A program made the translations under genes and the position numbers. DNA of 64,000 nucleotides from Caenorhabditis elegans. Taxonomy: Eukaryota > Nematoda > Chromadorea > Rhabditida > Rhabditidae. Of this stretch, positions 1-12,000 are shown one piece after another (position 1 is the stretch's first letter; every line of letters begins with the position of its first letter). Location of the stretch: assembly GCF_000002985.6 (NCBI RefSeq), contig NC_003283.11, positions 20,771,501-20,835,500 on the forward strand. Reading direction: 5' to 3'. The notes under the pieces were generated by a model. It had not been told where the DNA came from, made no database searches, and saw nothing but the letters and a program-made list of their open reading frames with translations.

Positions 1-222
1 TTTCAAATTTTTCATAATTTCCGGTCAGGTTTGGGTAATTGCCCAAAATTTGAAAAATATGAGCTTGTTAGAAAATCCAATTTTTTGGTCGACTTCCTGT
101 AATTGTCTCTTTTTGACAGTAAATAAAAAATTTTCAAAAAAATTTTTGAAAAATTTTATTGTGATATTTGGTCATTTTGGCATTGTAGGAGTAGTTTTTA
201 ACCTTTTCCCTACTTGCGCTAC
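1..222. repeat. Hairpin repeat family A, 3' part (cut by window edge)
   Basis: This stretch shares many short blocks (cataatttccggtca, gatatttggtcattttgg, and an ending near gctactcc) with the full-length hairpin copies at 9315-9675, 21633-22024 and 41095-41531. The left terminus lies outside the window. A second decayed fragment of the same family is visible near 890-990. Confidence 0.7.
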
Positions 223-633
223 TCCGGTAGTATACAATTTCACTGGAAAAATGTAGGAAATCGCATTTGAATAGGCGGAAAATGTCAATTATTATGAACG
301 CTTTATGATCTATTCATCGATGATTCCCTTTTCTCTGTCTCGTCAACTTTCAGTACTATTTCATCCCCAGATGACAACTGTTGACAGAACAGAACGCATT
401 TATCTTAGTTTCGCAATCTTTTTGACGGAAACTGAGAAATTTTAGAGATAGTGTAGAAATTGTGTCACGGTGGAGACATAGAGACGAGGAATTCATAAAT
501 GGGACGAGGGAGAAAAAAACTGAACGGGGATATAGTTGGGCTAAAACTAAATAACTAAATAGCTAAAAACTAACTAAAAACTAAATAGAAAACACATTTA
601 TTTTGTTTACTTTGAATATTTTAAATTCTAATC

Positions 634-752
634 CAGGGGTGTGTGGCAAATCTCGAAATTGCAAGTTGGGCAAATTTTTTTTTTTTCAATATTTGCCGAG
701 CTCTGCAAACGTTAAATTCGGCAAATTTGGCGAATTTACCGGGCACCCCTGT
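634..752. repeat. Palindromic 'ggggtg-tgcggcaa' element, short copy
   Basis: It begins with aggggtgtgtggcaaat and ends with the inverted complement at gggcacccctg, with gcaaatttggcgaa-type words between. It is the same family as the copies at 16890-16985, 20188-20632, 42745-42890 and 49448-49655. The rest of 223-1095 is AT-rich and shows no gene. Confidence 0.7.
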
Positions 753-1095
753 TCTATGTGTTTAATTGCCATTTCTTGGTGTTTTCTGTAGTTTGAAGAC
801 GTCAAATTACCGCAGATTTGCTAAAAAAGGAAACATATCAAAAAATAAGTGAGTCCAAATCAGTGATTATAAAGTTTTTAAAATACTTGAAGAATGCATG
901 TTACCAGAAAGATTTTAAAAATTTTGGAGTGTTTTATTATGATATTTGGTCGTTTTTGTAAACAGGGGTACCATATTTTCTGTAAATGTGAATTTTTTTG
1001 AAATTTAATATGAAAAAAAAAATCTTTCGGCTGTTTTTCATAAACACACATATTTTTATGATACTTTTCTGAAAATCAAAAATTAAACATTGTCA

Positions 1096-2219
1096 TTAGT
1101 TATCCAGGTTTGGGCATTTAATTTGAGCATACTTCTGCAACTTGTTAAGAGTATTATCCAGAGGTTTCCAGTACTCTTCCCCGCAAATATTAGTTATCTC
1201 AGATTCTAAGCAAGGTTTGTGCTTTGAAATGAGTTCACATGGATGATCGATCTGAAATTCTTGCATTGAAAGAAAAAAAAATAACTGTATAGGTGATAGA
1301 CTTGCCGAATCACTTTTCAAAAGCGTTTTTTCGGCTTTTCTCATACAAGGAGGCATTTGAGCGAGAATTTTCTTTTGACATGGTGCGAAGTCTGTTGAAA
1401 AGTAGGAAAATGCGTCACAGAGTAAACCAAATACTTTGTCAAGTTGAACATTAGTTGCACATGGGAACTGGGCAATACAGGTCTGAATTATCAAATTATT
1501 TGTTTCTTTATCTGTGTTGTAAACAATTATTTGTGTTTTGACCGATTTCCATACTCGTAAGAATTGGAAAAAAAATGTTTTAATGAAATTACAGAAGTTA
1601 AAACGAAAACATGGGAAAGCAAATCTTATATTTTTTATTTTTTAAATTTGTATGCCCATTGAAAACATTTTTATAATATTTTTTACTCAAAAAAATTCTT
1701 GTGGGAAGAAATTAAACAATTTATTTATCAGAAAAACTTTTTGAAAATTTGAGAACTAGTGAGTTTTCAGAAAACATCTGGAAATTTTTTAAAAATTCAA
1801 TAGATTTTTTCTTGGGTTTTTTAAAGAAAATTTCTGAAAAGTTTGAAAAAAATTGGTGTGTTAGCAAAAACTTATGAATAATTAAAGCAACATTTGGGAA
1901 GTGAGGTATTTCTTGATACCTTGATACTAACTGAAAAAGAACTACAAGTTTTACCGTTGCGTTTCGGCATTCATCCACAATTCGAATACCACGAGCTCTG
2001 GTCATATTTGCCAAGTTGATATTGCCTTCAAACAAGCTGGTGACAGGCTAAAAATTTATTCACAAAACTATAAAATTTCTTAAAACATACCACAATACAC
2101 AAAATAATTCCGAGCGAATCTTCAAATCCACATTTTTCAAAGTTTGATGGTGGAATGAAAAATGCCGAGTTTTCATTCAAGCAAATTAGAAAAATCGATA
2201 AAATCGAATAGAATCTCAT
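1096..2219 (-). CDS. Small secreted cysteine-rich protein, nematode-specific
   Basis: Three exons splice cleanly: 2219-2091, 2047-1955 and 1482-1096, each joined in phase 0, giving 202 aa. The start MRFYSILSIFLICL is a signal-peptide-like hydrophobic N-terminus. The mature part has regularly spaced cysteines (for example DECRNAT, CIAQFPC, LLCDAF, CQKKILAQMPPC, HPCELI, KPCLESE, ICGEEYW), typical of nematode extracellular families such as the DUF19/T20D4.11-like group. That family placement is a guess from cysteine spacing. The middle exon is short, and its 472-bp downstream intron is AT-rich. It is probably secreted; no function is assigned. The next upstream gene on the same strand (2381-3833) also encodes a small secreted protein, but the two are not similar. 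Confidence 0.65.
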
Positions 2220-2380
2220 GATTTTTGAGGAGAAAATAGAAAATACTGGGGATCTTGGTCCCTATTTTTGAACAGCTGTCAACTAAAGGCTGGTCATTGA
2301 AAAAGGTTTTCAAAAAAAGAAACGTTTTATGAAACGATATTTACAAACAAAACAATATCAGAGTAAAGTAATTTGTAAAT

Positions 2381-3833
2381 TTATTTTCCAAATAATGAAG
2401 CGGCTTGATTAAAAAGCGGAACTTGGTAGTTGCCAGTTGGAATGCCGAATGCTTCTCCAACTGTTGCAGCACCTCTGTAAAACTATACGTTCTGAAAATA
2501 GCGTTCTAATGCCGACCGACCTATAAAAAGCTGTTGCACCAGTTGCAAAAACATTAGCTCCCTGAGCAGCGAGACTTTGAAACTCTCCACCAGACTGTCC
2601 GGGATTCGGTTGGGGGCTCAAAGCATGCCCATGATTAATTGGAAGTTCACGTGGACCAGGTGGAACTCGATTGAATCTACCAATTGGATCGGGACCAGAT
2701 GATCCGATTGGTCCCATATCTGGAAGGTCTGGGGGCGGGGTTTTGCTCATCGTTGCACCGAATATTTCATCAAGTTCGGTGTTTTTCAAGTTTTTGATTT
2801 CATTAAGGGAAGGTGTTTTCTCTGTTATCTGAAAATATTGATTTCTGTTTTTTCTCAAATGCTTAATGAAGTTCAACAGCGCCTATATGGTAATCAATGT
2901 TTTCTTGAGATGTAAATAGAACATGACCAAATTATATTTTCCGGTACTTACAAGCGAAGTATTTCGGACTTCTGGATGAATGTGAAATTGCTATCATCAG
3001 TAAGTTATTGCAATACTTTGGAGGCCCGTAAATTTGCTCCAAGTAATAATTTTTAAAATTTTTAATGATTTTTAGGCTATTTCAAGGTAGGCGAGTATTC
3101 TGGACGCTTTTTGGAAGTTCGTTTTTTTTTTTGGAAAAAAATCTGAAATCTCTTGATTGAATGAGTTGGACGAGTGAAAAGTTGGGAGAAAAAAATTTCA
3201 GAATTTTTCAAAAAAATTCCGATTGCTATCCGGCTCCTAAACATCCTAGAAATCATTAAAAGCTTGCAAAAATCCACAATTTGAGCAATATTACGGGCCT
3301 CGAAAGTTGTGAACGAATGCACTGAAAAATTTTCAGATCGACTTTTTTTTCCAGATCACAGTGTTCCTATGCCTCTAAATTTTTCGTAGGGGCGCCTATT
3401 TAGAAGATCTTCTTTCAAATGACATAGGTTTCATTTATAAGCCCGGGATTAAGTTGAAATACTTCCCTTTCAGATTTTTAGTCAAAATTTTCACATTTGG
3501 GTTATACAGATCTGTTCGGTGAATTGCGTTTGTGTCTATCTAGTTTTTGAATTTTTGTAGATGATTCGAACGGGAGTTTTTCAATCAAATTTTAATACAA
3601 AGATGTACTGAAACACTTTCAAACTGACTTTCTCACTTTCAAAGTGCTCTTCTGCGGATATAATTTTTGTAGTCACCTATTTAAATAGTGAGTTTTATTT
3701 TAAACAAAATATAACCCTTGTAAAAAGCTTCACCAAAATAACCAATACTTACAGATTGAGATATTGCCACTGAGACGAGGCCGGAAACAAAAATCAATAA
3801 GCATCTAAAGCTTAAAAGTGGTTGGCTGATCAT
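2381..3833 (-). CDS. Small secreted protein, proline/glycine-rich, unknown function
   Basis: The exons are 3833-3753, 2828-2521 and 2474-2381, with phases 0 and 2 consistent, giving about 160 aa. The N-terminus MISQPLLSFRCLLIFVSG is a signal peptide. The middle is Pro/Gly-rich (TPPPDLPDMGPIGSSGPDP) and the C-terminal part is small and apolar (AATVGEAFGIPTGNY, ending NQAASLFGK). The second intron is 46 nt, the usual worm size, and the first is 924 nt. A 20-nt exon-like segment at 2952-2971, with a strong GTAAGT donor, lies in intron 1 but would break the frame, so I left it out. No domain is recognised. The first intron boundaries are the weakest part of the model. Confidence 0.6.
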
Positions 3834-4576
3834 TTTTGAAGTAGGTGATGGTGTAGAAATCTGTCATCTGAATCATCATCTCCATTCCGATTTTCTCTCC
3901 GTGTCTCATTTCTAATTATCTCTTACTTCCCCATGTTTTATTGTTCTTAGAAACAGGCATTTGTCGCCTACTTGAGACCATCGATTTCCTAACATGATTT
4001 TATTGCTTTTTTCGTAGCATATAGTCTGCTGATTACACCGTGGAAAACCCAATAAAAACTTAATAATATTTTCCTTCAAAATCACCTGCTCTGCTTTACA
4101 TTAAAGACACTTTCTGAAAATGGTAAAAGTATATGAAATCACCTGTACCAAAGCATGACGCCCCATCAAGGCGCTGCAAAATAATCTGTTTATACCTGTA
4201 AAGTGAGGTATGGGAAATGTGGTACTAATTTAAAATTCAACACTCATAGTGAAAAAGCTAAATTTTTGTACACTTCCTTCAATTTTCAAAAAATTTAATT
4301 CAAAAAATGTATTTTTAAAATTATTTATTGGAAATTTTTTAGCTTGCCAAAGTAAGTAGTAGTATTATTTTTACTGAACAATAAATAAAAAGCGTTTAAA
4401 AACGATTGACATGATGAAAAGATTTGAAAATGTTCGCAATTTTTAGTACTAATTCAAAAAAAAAAATTTTTAATACTCGAAGGTGGAGTAGAATTTATTT
4501 TTTTGGTTTAAATGACTGAAACTTTTTTTATTTTCTAAATGTTTCATAATTTTTCAATTTTTTAAATCAAAGAAAA

Positions 4577-4946
4577 GTCGGCCGAATCAAATTTGGATTC
4601 CCGCGCAAATGAGTTACGTCTTTTTCTACATTTCTGCGTGTTCTGGCTAAATTTACCGGGTTTTCTTGATTTTTCTTCCATATTTGATTTGAAACGCTGT
4701 TTTTCAACTTTCAAACTTTTTTCTTGAAGAAAACTTGATAGCCCGAAAGCAATTGGCCTTAAAAGCGGCGATTTCCTATTTTTTTTGGAAAATTTTTTCG
4801 GGAAATTGTTTGAAAAATTGAAAAAAAGTGTTATAAATCAAGTATAGAAGAAAAAAACCAATAAAAACCGGCAAATTTAGCCAGAATACGTGATAATGTC
4901 GGAAATGACGTCACTCGTTTGCGCGGGAATCAAACTGAATTCGGTA
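4577..4946. repeat. Palindromic element (inverted repeat, about 80-90 bp arms)
   Basis: The left arm at 4577-4667 contains ggattcccgcgcaaatgag. The right arm at 4867-4946 contains its near-complement, ctcgtttgcgcgggaatc, and ggcaaatttagccagaat mirrors ttctggctaaatttaccgg. The spacer is AT-rich. This is the structure of a non-autonomous hairpin DNA element. Confidence 0.75.
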
Positions 4947-6083
4947 GTTTCCTTGATTTTTGAAAAATTGAACAAATCATTAAAACATTAGAAAACTAAA
5001 AAATTACAGTTATATTCGATCAGAAGGGTATCCGTCATTAAAAGCAACATTTTTTTCGACTCTAATCTACCTTTAACGAAAATATTCTTGATTATGATCA
5101 TTCTAGTATTAAGGTTCCCTCAAAATACCTCCTTGCGGATCTGAAATAAAATGAAAAAAAAAAAACAAAACAAAACAAAATTCAATTTCAGTTTTTCTTG
5201 AAATCTAGGCTTTAAATTTTTATTGCTAATCAAAATTCATTTGAAAGACGAAAGATCAGATTTTGCCAACGTTGCAGAAAGCAAACATACAGAGCCTTCC
5301 CCTCGTGTGTGTTCCATTTCATTTTTTTGTGCATTTTGTGCAACTCTCTTTCTTTTCTTCTCATTCTTTTTCAACTGAGTTTGAGAACTTGTGAGTGCAA
5401 GGTGCTCTCTTTCTCGCATCACAAATATGTTCTCTCTTCTCTTTCAAGTTTACTCGTTCTTTGGACTTGGACGCCGGCGCCACCGCGCGACTTCGCATTT
5501 TTCCTCTGAAATTGTTGTTGATTGAGGTTATAACCTCCGTATATTGAGGCTCGTATGATTCGTGACAAGGGTCTTTTGATCTTACAAAATTTGTTATGCC
5601 TTGACTCAAAGCCCTTGAGATGTCACCTTGCGTGCTTCCACGTCCAATTCATCTTAATTCAATTTCTAGCTAATAAGAATTGTATTTTGCAATACCTTTT
5701 TTATGAAAAATTTCTTTTTCCTCCACTGGTTGCATCTGTTTAGCTTTATAATTATAGTTGAGAGGGGTCAAATCGAACTTTGATTTCAAACTTCTAAGTG
5801 CCTATGCCCTTCCCATAATTTAGTTTGATTAGTTCTTTAAAGTATCAATGACGTGTTTTGGATTGTGGGACGTTGTTTTGAAAACAAGTCGAATGTTCTA
5901 GGCGTACTAGGTCTGAAAAATAACAGTTGAGAAGAAAACTGAACAACAAAGAGCGGTCAATGGGTATTATTGGAAATATTTTACGACTCTTTTCTTATGA
6001 AGTTTCGGCAGAAAACATTGGTTTTTAATCCTTGTAACAATTGTTCTGATTTTTTAAATCTTTAAATAAAGTTGTTTTCTATC

Positions 6084-6467
6084 AAAGGTAGTGTAGTCAA
6101 ATTTTTTATTGCTTCATTAGACCCAAAATTGTCTGAAAACACCGAATTTCATATTGAAACTTCTTGAAAACATCAAAAAAACTTATGGCGGCTCAAAAAA
6201 TGACAAAAAGTAGTCAAAATTTGAGATTGGACTGACTGCAGCGGCTAGAAACTAACTTTTCAAAATGACCGTTTAATTTCGGGGTATACCAGTTAATTAT
6301 CTTGCGTTTTCAACTCGATTTCAAATTTGAACTAATTTTAGGTCATTTTTTTGACCCAACATAACGTTTTTTGAGAAGTTTTCTAGAAATTTCATTTTGA
6401 AATTCGAGGTTTTCAGACAATTTTAAGTCTAATAAAGCAATAAAAAATTCGACGACACCACCTTTAA
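6084..6467. repeat. Hairpin repeat family C ('ggtggtgtagtcg')
   Basis: The left end is aaaggtagtgtagtcaaa and the right end is its complement, gacgacaccacctttaa. Internal inverted words include gacccaaaattgtctgaaaac and gttttcagacaattttaagtc. Other copies lie at 7769-8055, 23064-23524, 28872-29342 and 38344-38836. Confidence 0.85.
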
Positions 6468-7768
6468 CAGTCAGCTGATACATAATAATAATATCACCTC
6501 AAATGTTTTTTTGGGAAAGGTTTTAACATGCTAAAATTTTCGGAAAAAGGGAGAAAAAACTAAATAAATTTTTAATTGGTTAAACACAACGTTGTTAGGG
6601 TTGAAATTTGAATATTAGTATTTTAAAGTCTGAATATACTCGAATGGTTAAATATTAACGATGGTCAGGCTAAACCTAGCATCATTTTTTTAGTTTAGGA
6701 CTAGCTTTAATCTAAATTTCCTTAATTAATTTCCATTATTTTCCAGTGTACCTCCCTATTTCAACGTTTTCTTACCCATCATCCCAATTTCATTTACCGC
6801 ACCGCCCTTCTCTAAACCACGTGTTCCCTCTCTATGTCGATCTCTGCGTCTCCCTCGTTTATACTACCCTCTAGTGTCTCTCTGTACTCTTGACCATCAT
6901 CGCGATGTACGCGCGCGTCGGAATTCTGTCGCGACAGCACTACTGACGTTGTCCTCTCTTTAGTTCTCTCACTCTCTCATCTCTTTGGACTCTCTCCAAA
7001 TCGCACACTATTCAATATGTCTGCCTGCTTGTCTCGTGTCTCCGTGGTTTATGTACTTACTGGGTCAAGAGAGTGTGTTAGATGAGAGGTCTTTTTTTTG
7101 GTTTTTCTTCACCTCTCTCAATTTTCAGAGAAAACTCTACTTCTCTAATTCATTTTTTGATCAACGAAGAAATGTTTGGATGCCCATCTTTGGTTTGTAG
7201 GCACCGCCCACTAGCTGCTCAGTTTTTCTCTAATGAGAGATTTCAGATTTTCAGAAAATCTATTAATTCTTATAGTTCAAAGGTAACGCTAATAGGTTTG
7301 ATTTCATTGATCTGTATTTTAAATTTTTATTTAACTCCAATGTCAAAACATAGCTCCTGAACCACATATCGGAAAAAGTTGATCCTTTCCATTATAAAGA
7401 TATGGACTAAACTCAATTTTCGCTAAATTTAATCAATTATCAGTCACTCTACTTCTCTGTACTCTAGCTTTCCCCCAATTTTTTGTCTAACATTCTGTCA
7501 ATCGACAGTCTCTGAGAAGTCGTTTTGCCCACTGTCGTTCAATTTCTTGTCTTATCAACATCTTTCTTCTTACATTTTGTCGTCGCCTCCCGCTTGTTGA
7601 TGATGACTATCTGTTTCCCTCGTTTCATATGACTATTGATTTTATTTAATGTTCCAATAACTTTCGACAATTCTTTATTATATTTTGAGGATTTATATTA
7701 ATTGTGCACTCTCTTGATGTATCGATATTTTCAATTTCTCGATTAAGCTAAAAAGTGTGATATGAGAT

Positions 7769-8055
7769 GTAAGGACTAGCTTTATTAGACTCAAAACTGT
7801 CTGAAAACACCAAATTTCTTAATGAAACTTTTTGAAAACTTCTCAAAAAAATTATGGTGGCTCAAAAAGGACCTAAAATCAGTTAAATTTTAAAATTTGA
7901 GCAACTCTCAGCGGCTGAAAACTTATTTTTTTGTCATATTTTGGGCCGCCATAGTTTTTTTGTGTCCTTTTCAAAAATTTAATTAGAAAATTCGGTGTTT
8001 TCAGACAATTTTGAGTGTAATAGAGTAATTAAAAATTCGACTACACCGCCTTTAA
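7769..8055. repeat. Hairpin repeat family C, left terminus lost
   Basis: It has the internal word attagactcaaaactgtctg, and its inverted partner cagacaattttgagtgtaat is present. The right terminus gactacaccgcctttaa is intact. The left terminal ggtggtgtag is missing. Confidence 0.8.
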
Positions 8056-8912
8056 GTCCAAAGATTGATTGAATCCCGATCTTAACTATTTTATTTGAAA
8101 TTCACTTGATAATAAGGATAAACTAAAATCACTACACAAACTACCCTTTCTGAACTTGAGTATAGTTATCTTCAAAAACATTATTGTTTACGCTCGGTGA
8201 AAACACTACATTCTAGTGATTCCCCTGTTCTTTGACTTACTTCAACTACAATTTTTTCAAAGATTGATCGTAGTTCATTCATAGTTTGATGTTAGTCACC
8301 CCCTCAATCTTGCCCCATTCATACCATTGACGTAACATCAATATCCAGATTTATATTTTTGAATCGGGAAAATTTTGCTTTTAATCTTTTTGTGTGCCCT
8401 TTTCTCCTTCACTGGCTTATCACATGATTCTTGTAATCAGTTTGTATTCACTCAATATAAAGAAATTGACAATTTTTCTTGAATTGAATTCAGCGAAATT
8501 TCCAGTCTACCTAAGTTCTTGTTTTTAGATTTGGGTTTTAAATTGAGCATTTGATCTCTATGATTTGTTTTCTGCAACATTCTTATGATACTTGCCTAAC
8601 AAATAGTCAATTGTCCATGAAATTGTTACAAATCTTGACGTCCTCTGGGACCCCGTCCAAACAACTGTCACTAACATATCCAATCGATCGTTTTGTGCAC
8701 CCTTGGTATTTATGATGTTTCAATTTGTCTCACTACACTCTACCCTAGTGCTATAAATCATAACTAAACTTGATTTTTTATTCAAAAGTGTTAACATTCG
8801 AAAATCTAACAACCCCTTATGTTCTCAATGATAATTTTAAGAACATTTGATACAATTTTTCTAATTCCCTCTACCCGATTCTATTCAATTTAAAATTGTC
8901 ATACATTTTCAG

Positions 8913-9001
8913 CCCACCTGAAAGTTGCCCGTCATTACGGGGAAGTTGCCCCAATCACACCAACCTCAGCTTCACTGAAGCTGCACCTATTCACTATCAA
9001 G
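8913..9001 (+). promoter_or_regulatory. hif-1: hif-1 5' UTR segment after a splice acceptor
   Basis: The sequence acattttcag ends at 8912 and is a strong worm acceptor, followed by 89 nt without an in-frame ATG before the hif-1 start codon. This fits either an upstream noncoding exon or SL1 trans-splicing. The segment itself is unusually GC-balanced compared with its flanks. Confidence 0.55.
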
Positions 9002-12000
9002 ATGGAAGACAATCGGAAAAGGTAGAGTTAGAATTCTGTTAGAATCGAAATTCATTCTTAAACATTCCATGATTGGATGCCTGAAAACGCTAGAAGTACC
9101 GTAGTCCTTTGGGTTTGCTCCATGCTCTGCTCGCAAATGAGAGAGAGGGAGCATTGGCAGAGGTAGATGTATTGAAAATGCGCATTTCCGAATCGAATAT
9201 CAAATGTGAATCATCTATATAAAATATATCTCGCTCTTTTTAGACACAACTCATTTTTAATCGGAGATGTTAGATAAAGTAAATTATGAAAATAAATTGT
9301 GAAATAATTGTGATTGAAGGTGGAGTAGCGCCAGTGGCAGTTTTGCCTAAAAAATACACTTACAATGGCTCGAAACAACCAAAAATCATAATAAAACACT
9401 TAAAAATTTTTTAGATTTTTCATAATTTCCGGTCAAAGTTTTGGCAAATGGCCAAAATTTTTACAAACATAAGTATTTGAGGAATGCCGCATGTTCCGAT
9501 CCCTACTATGCTTCCAAAATTATGAGTGGCAAAAATTGAGTGATTATCATCTAACGGACGGTAAATAAACAATTTCAAAAAATTTTTGACAATTTTTAAT
9601 TTGATATTCGGTCATTTTAGTACCATTGGATTAGTTTTCAACACTTTCTCCACTGGCTCCTCCTACTCCACCTTTGAAAAAATAAATTTTCCCAGTTATA
9701 CTTAAAACTAAATTAAATCGAAAAACCTCATGAGAAGTGTACTTATATAGGTATATAATTTTTTGAAATTCACCAATTTTGGGGTGACAAGAAATTCAAA
9801 ATCAAACTTTTTAGAAACATGGAACGCCGTCGTGAAACATCGAGACACGCGGCTCGTGATCGTCGGTCTAAAGAATCGGATATATTTGATGATCTGAAAA
9901 TGTGTGTGCCTATTGTTGAAGAAGGTACCGTAACTCATCTAGACCGTATTGCACTTCTTCGTGTTGCCGCCACAATTTGTCGACTGCGCAAGACAGCCGG
10001 TAATGGTAAGTGACATCGAATAAAGAAATAGTTGATTCAACATCAAAAATCACTTGAAAATCGTGTTTTATGCTGAGAAAATCGACCAAAAATCACTGCC
10101 AATTTTTCTCAAATTAATATTTTTCTTTCAGTATTGGAAAACAATTTGGACAATGAAATCACAAATGAGGTATGGACTGAAGACACCATCGCCGAATGCT
10201 TGGACGGCTTTGTTATGATTGTTGACAGTGATTCTTCAATTCTTTACGTCACTGAAAGTGTTGCAATGTATTTAGGATTAACACAGGTGAGCAATAGAAA
10301 ACTTGCTTCTTTAACATCGATATATTTTCAGACAGATTTAACAGGTCGAGCCCTTCGAGACTTTCTTCATCCATCCGACTATGACGAGTTTGACAAGCAA
10401 TCAAAAATGCTGCACAAGCCACGTGGCGAGGACACAGACACCACCGGCATCAACATGGTGCTTCGAATGAAGACAGTCATCAGCCCACGTGGAAGATGTC
10501 TGAATTTGAAGAGTGCTTTGTACAAATCAGTGTCTTTCCTGGTTCATTCAAAAGTTTCAACTGGTGGACACGTGTCATTCATGCAAGGTATCACAATTCC
10601 TGCTGGACAGGGTACAACTAATGCAAATGCATCTGCAATGACAAAGGTGAATATCTGCTTTGAATGTTTCATAGTAAGATTCTAAAGTTTGAACTTTTGA
10701 TCTTGGGAATTTCTGCTCCTCCTTTCCGCTTCTTGATAAACTGATGGAATTGTGAGACAAAATGTTGAGTAGACGTTACACAATTTCATTTTCTTCTTAT
10801 TCTTCTGCTCGCTCGAAAAGTTTGTTCTTTTGATCTTTAAAATAGAGAATAGTGCTTTGAGCAAAGCACACTCAGCCGTTGGCACCTCGCGCATAGAAAA
10901 CAGGATTAGAAAATTGGAGAGAAGTAGAGAAGCACAAGCACATGCAACTTGGCGTCATCTTCTCCTTTTTTGAAGCAGAAGAGAAAACGGAGAAGATGTT
11001 ACATCTTGTATTGCTGCTCCGTTTGCAAAAGTAAAATGAGCAGGGACTCTGAATACCTAGATAGAAAAGTGAGTCCTAAAGGGCGTGTATATTCGAAAAC
11101 TTTTTCAAATCAGATTTATAGATGCTATAAGTTTAATAAAAATATAGATGGATTAATTTACAGTACACGGAAAGCCCAATGGGTGCATTCACAACTCGTC
11201 ACACTTGCGACATGCGCATCACTTTCGTTTCGGATAAGTTCAATTACATCTTGAAAAGTGAGCTGAAGACTCTCATGGGCACCAGTTTCTACGAATTGGT
11301 ACATCCAGCCGATATGATGATAGTATCAAAATCCATGAAGGAACTTTTTGCCAAAGGACACATCCGTACCCCGTATTACCGGTTGATTGCTGCAAATGAC
11401 ACACTTGCCTGGATTCAAACAGAAGCTACTACAATCACACATACGACGAAAGGACAAAAAGGACAATATGTCATTTGTGTTCATTACGTTCTCGGAATCC
11501 AAGGAGCTGAAGAGTCATTGGTAGTTTGCACTGATTCAATGCCAGCTGGAATGCAAGTAGATATCAAGAAGGAAGTGGATGATACAAGAGACTATATTGG
11601 AAGACAACCTGAAATTGTGGAATGCGTCGATTTTACTCCATTGATCGAGCCAGAAGATCCATTTGATACGGTTATTGAGCCAGTCGTTGGTGGAGAAGAA
11701 CCTGTTAAGCAGGCTGATATGGGTAAGTACATGTTTAAGAACGTATTAAAAGTTTGTAATTATACAGTTTGATTCACCTAAGTTTTTTTTATCCAAATTG
11801 AATAATTTACGAGGTACGTATATAGGAATTTATTCGGTGACGGATGAGTATGAGCAACGTGTTTATGGGCAAATTTCTGCCGGCAATGATATAGAAGACT
11901 GCGATATGGATTCTGATACAGAATCCATAGAAGATTCCGGTTTAGCACCGGAATTCGATGTGGATCTGGCTCCGATTTATAATGAGAAAATGGAAGTTGA

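Larger units (their letters stand above)
3834..8912. other. Gene-free upstream region of hif-1
   Basis: I see no convincing coding exon here on either strand. The region holds hairpin repeats (4577-4946, 6084-6467, 7769-8055) and long T or A tracts. A pyrimidine-rich block runs from about 6740 to 7250 with repeated ctctct, a CACGTG at about 6820 and two TCGCGA palindromes near 6900-6935. The last block is the likeliest promoter or 5' noncoding-exon region for hif-1, because a splice acceptor (acattttcag) lies at 8912, just before the hif-1 start exon. Confidence 0.5.
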
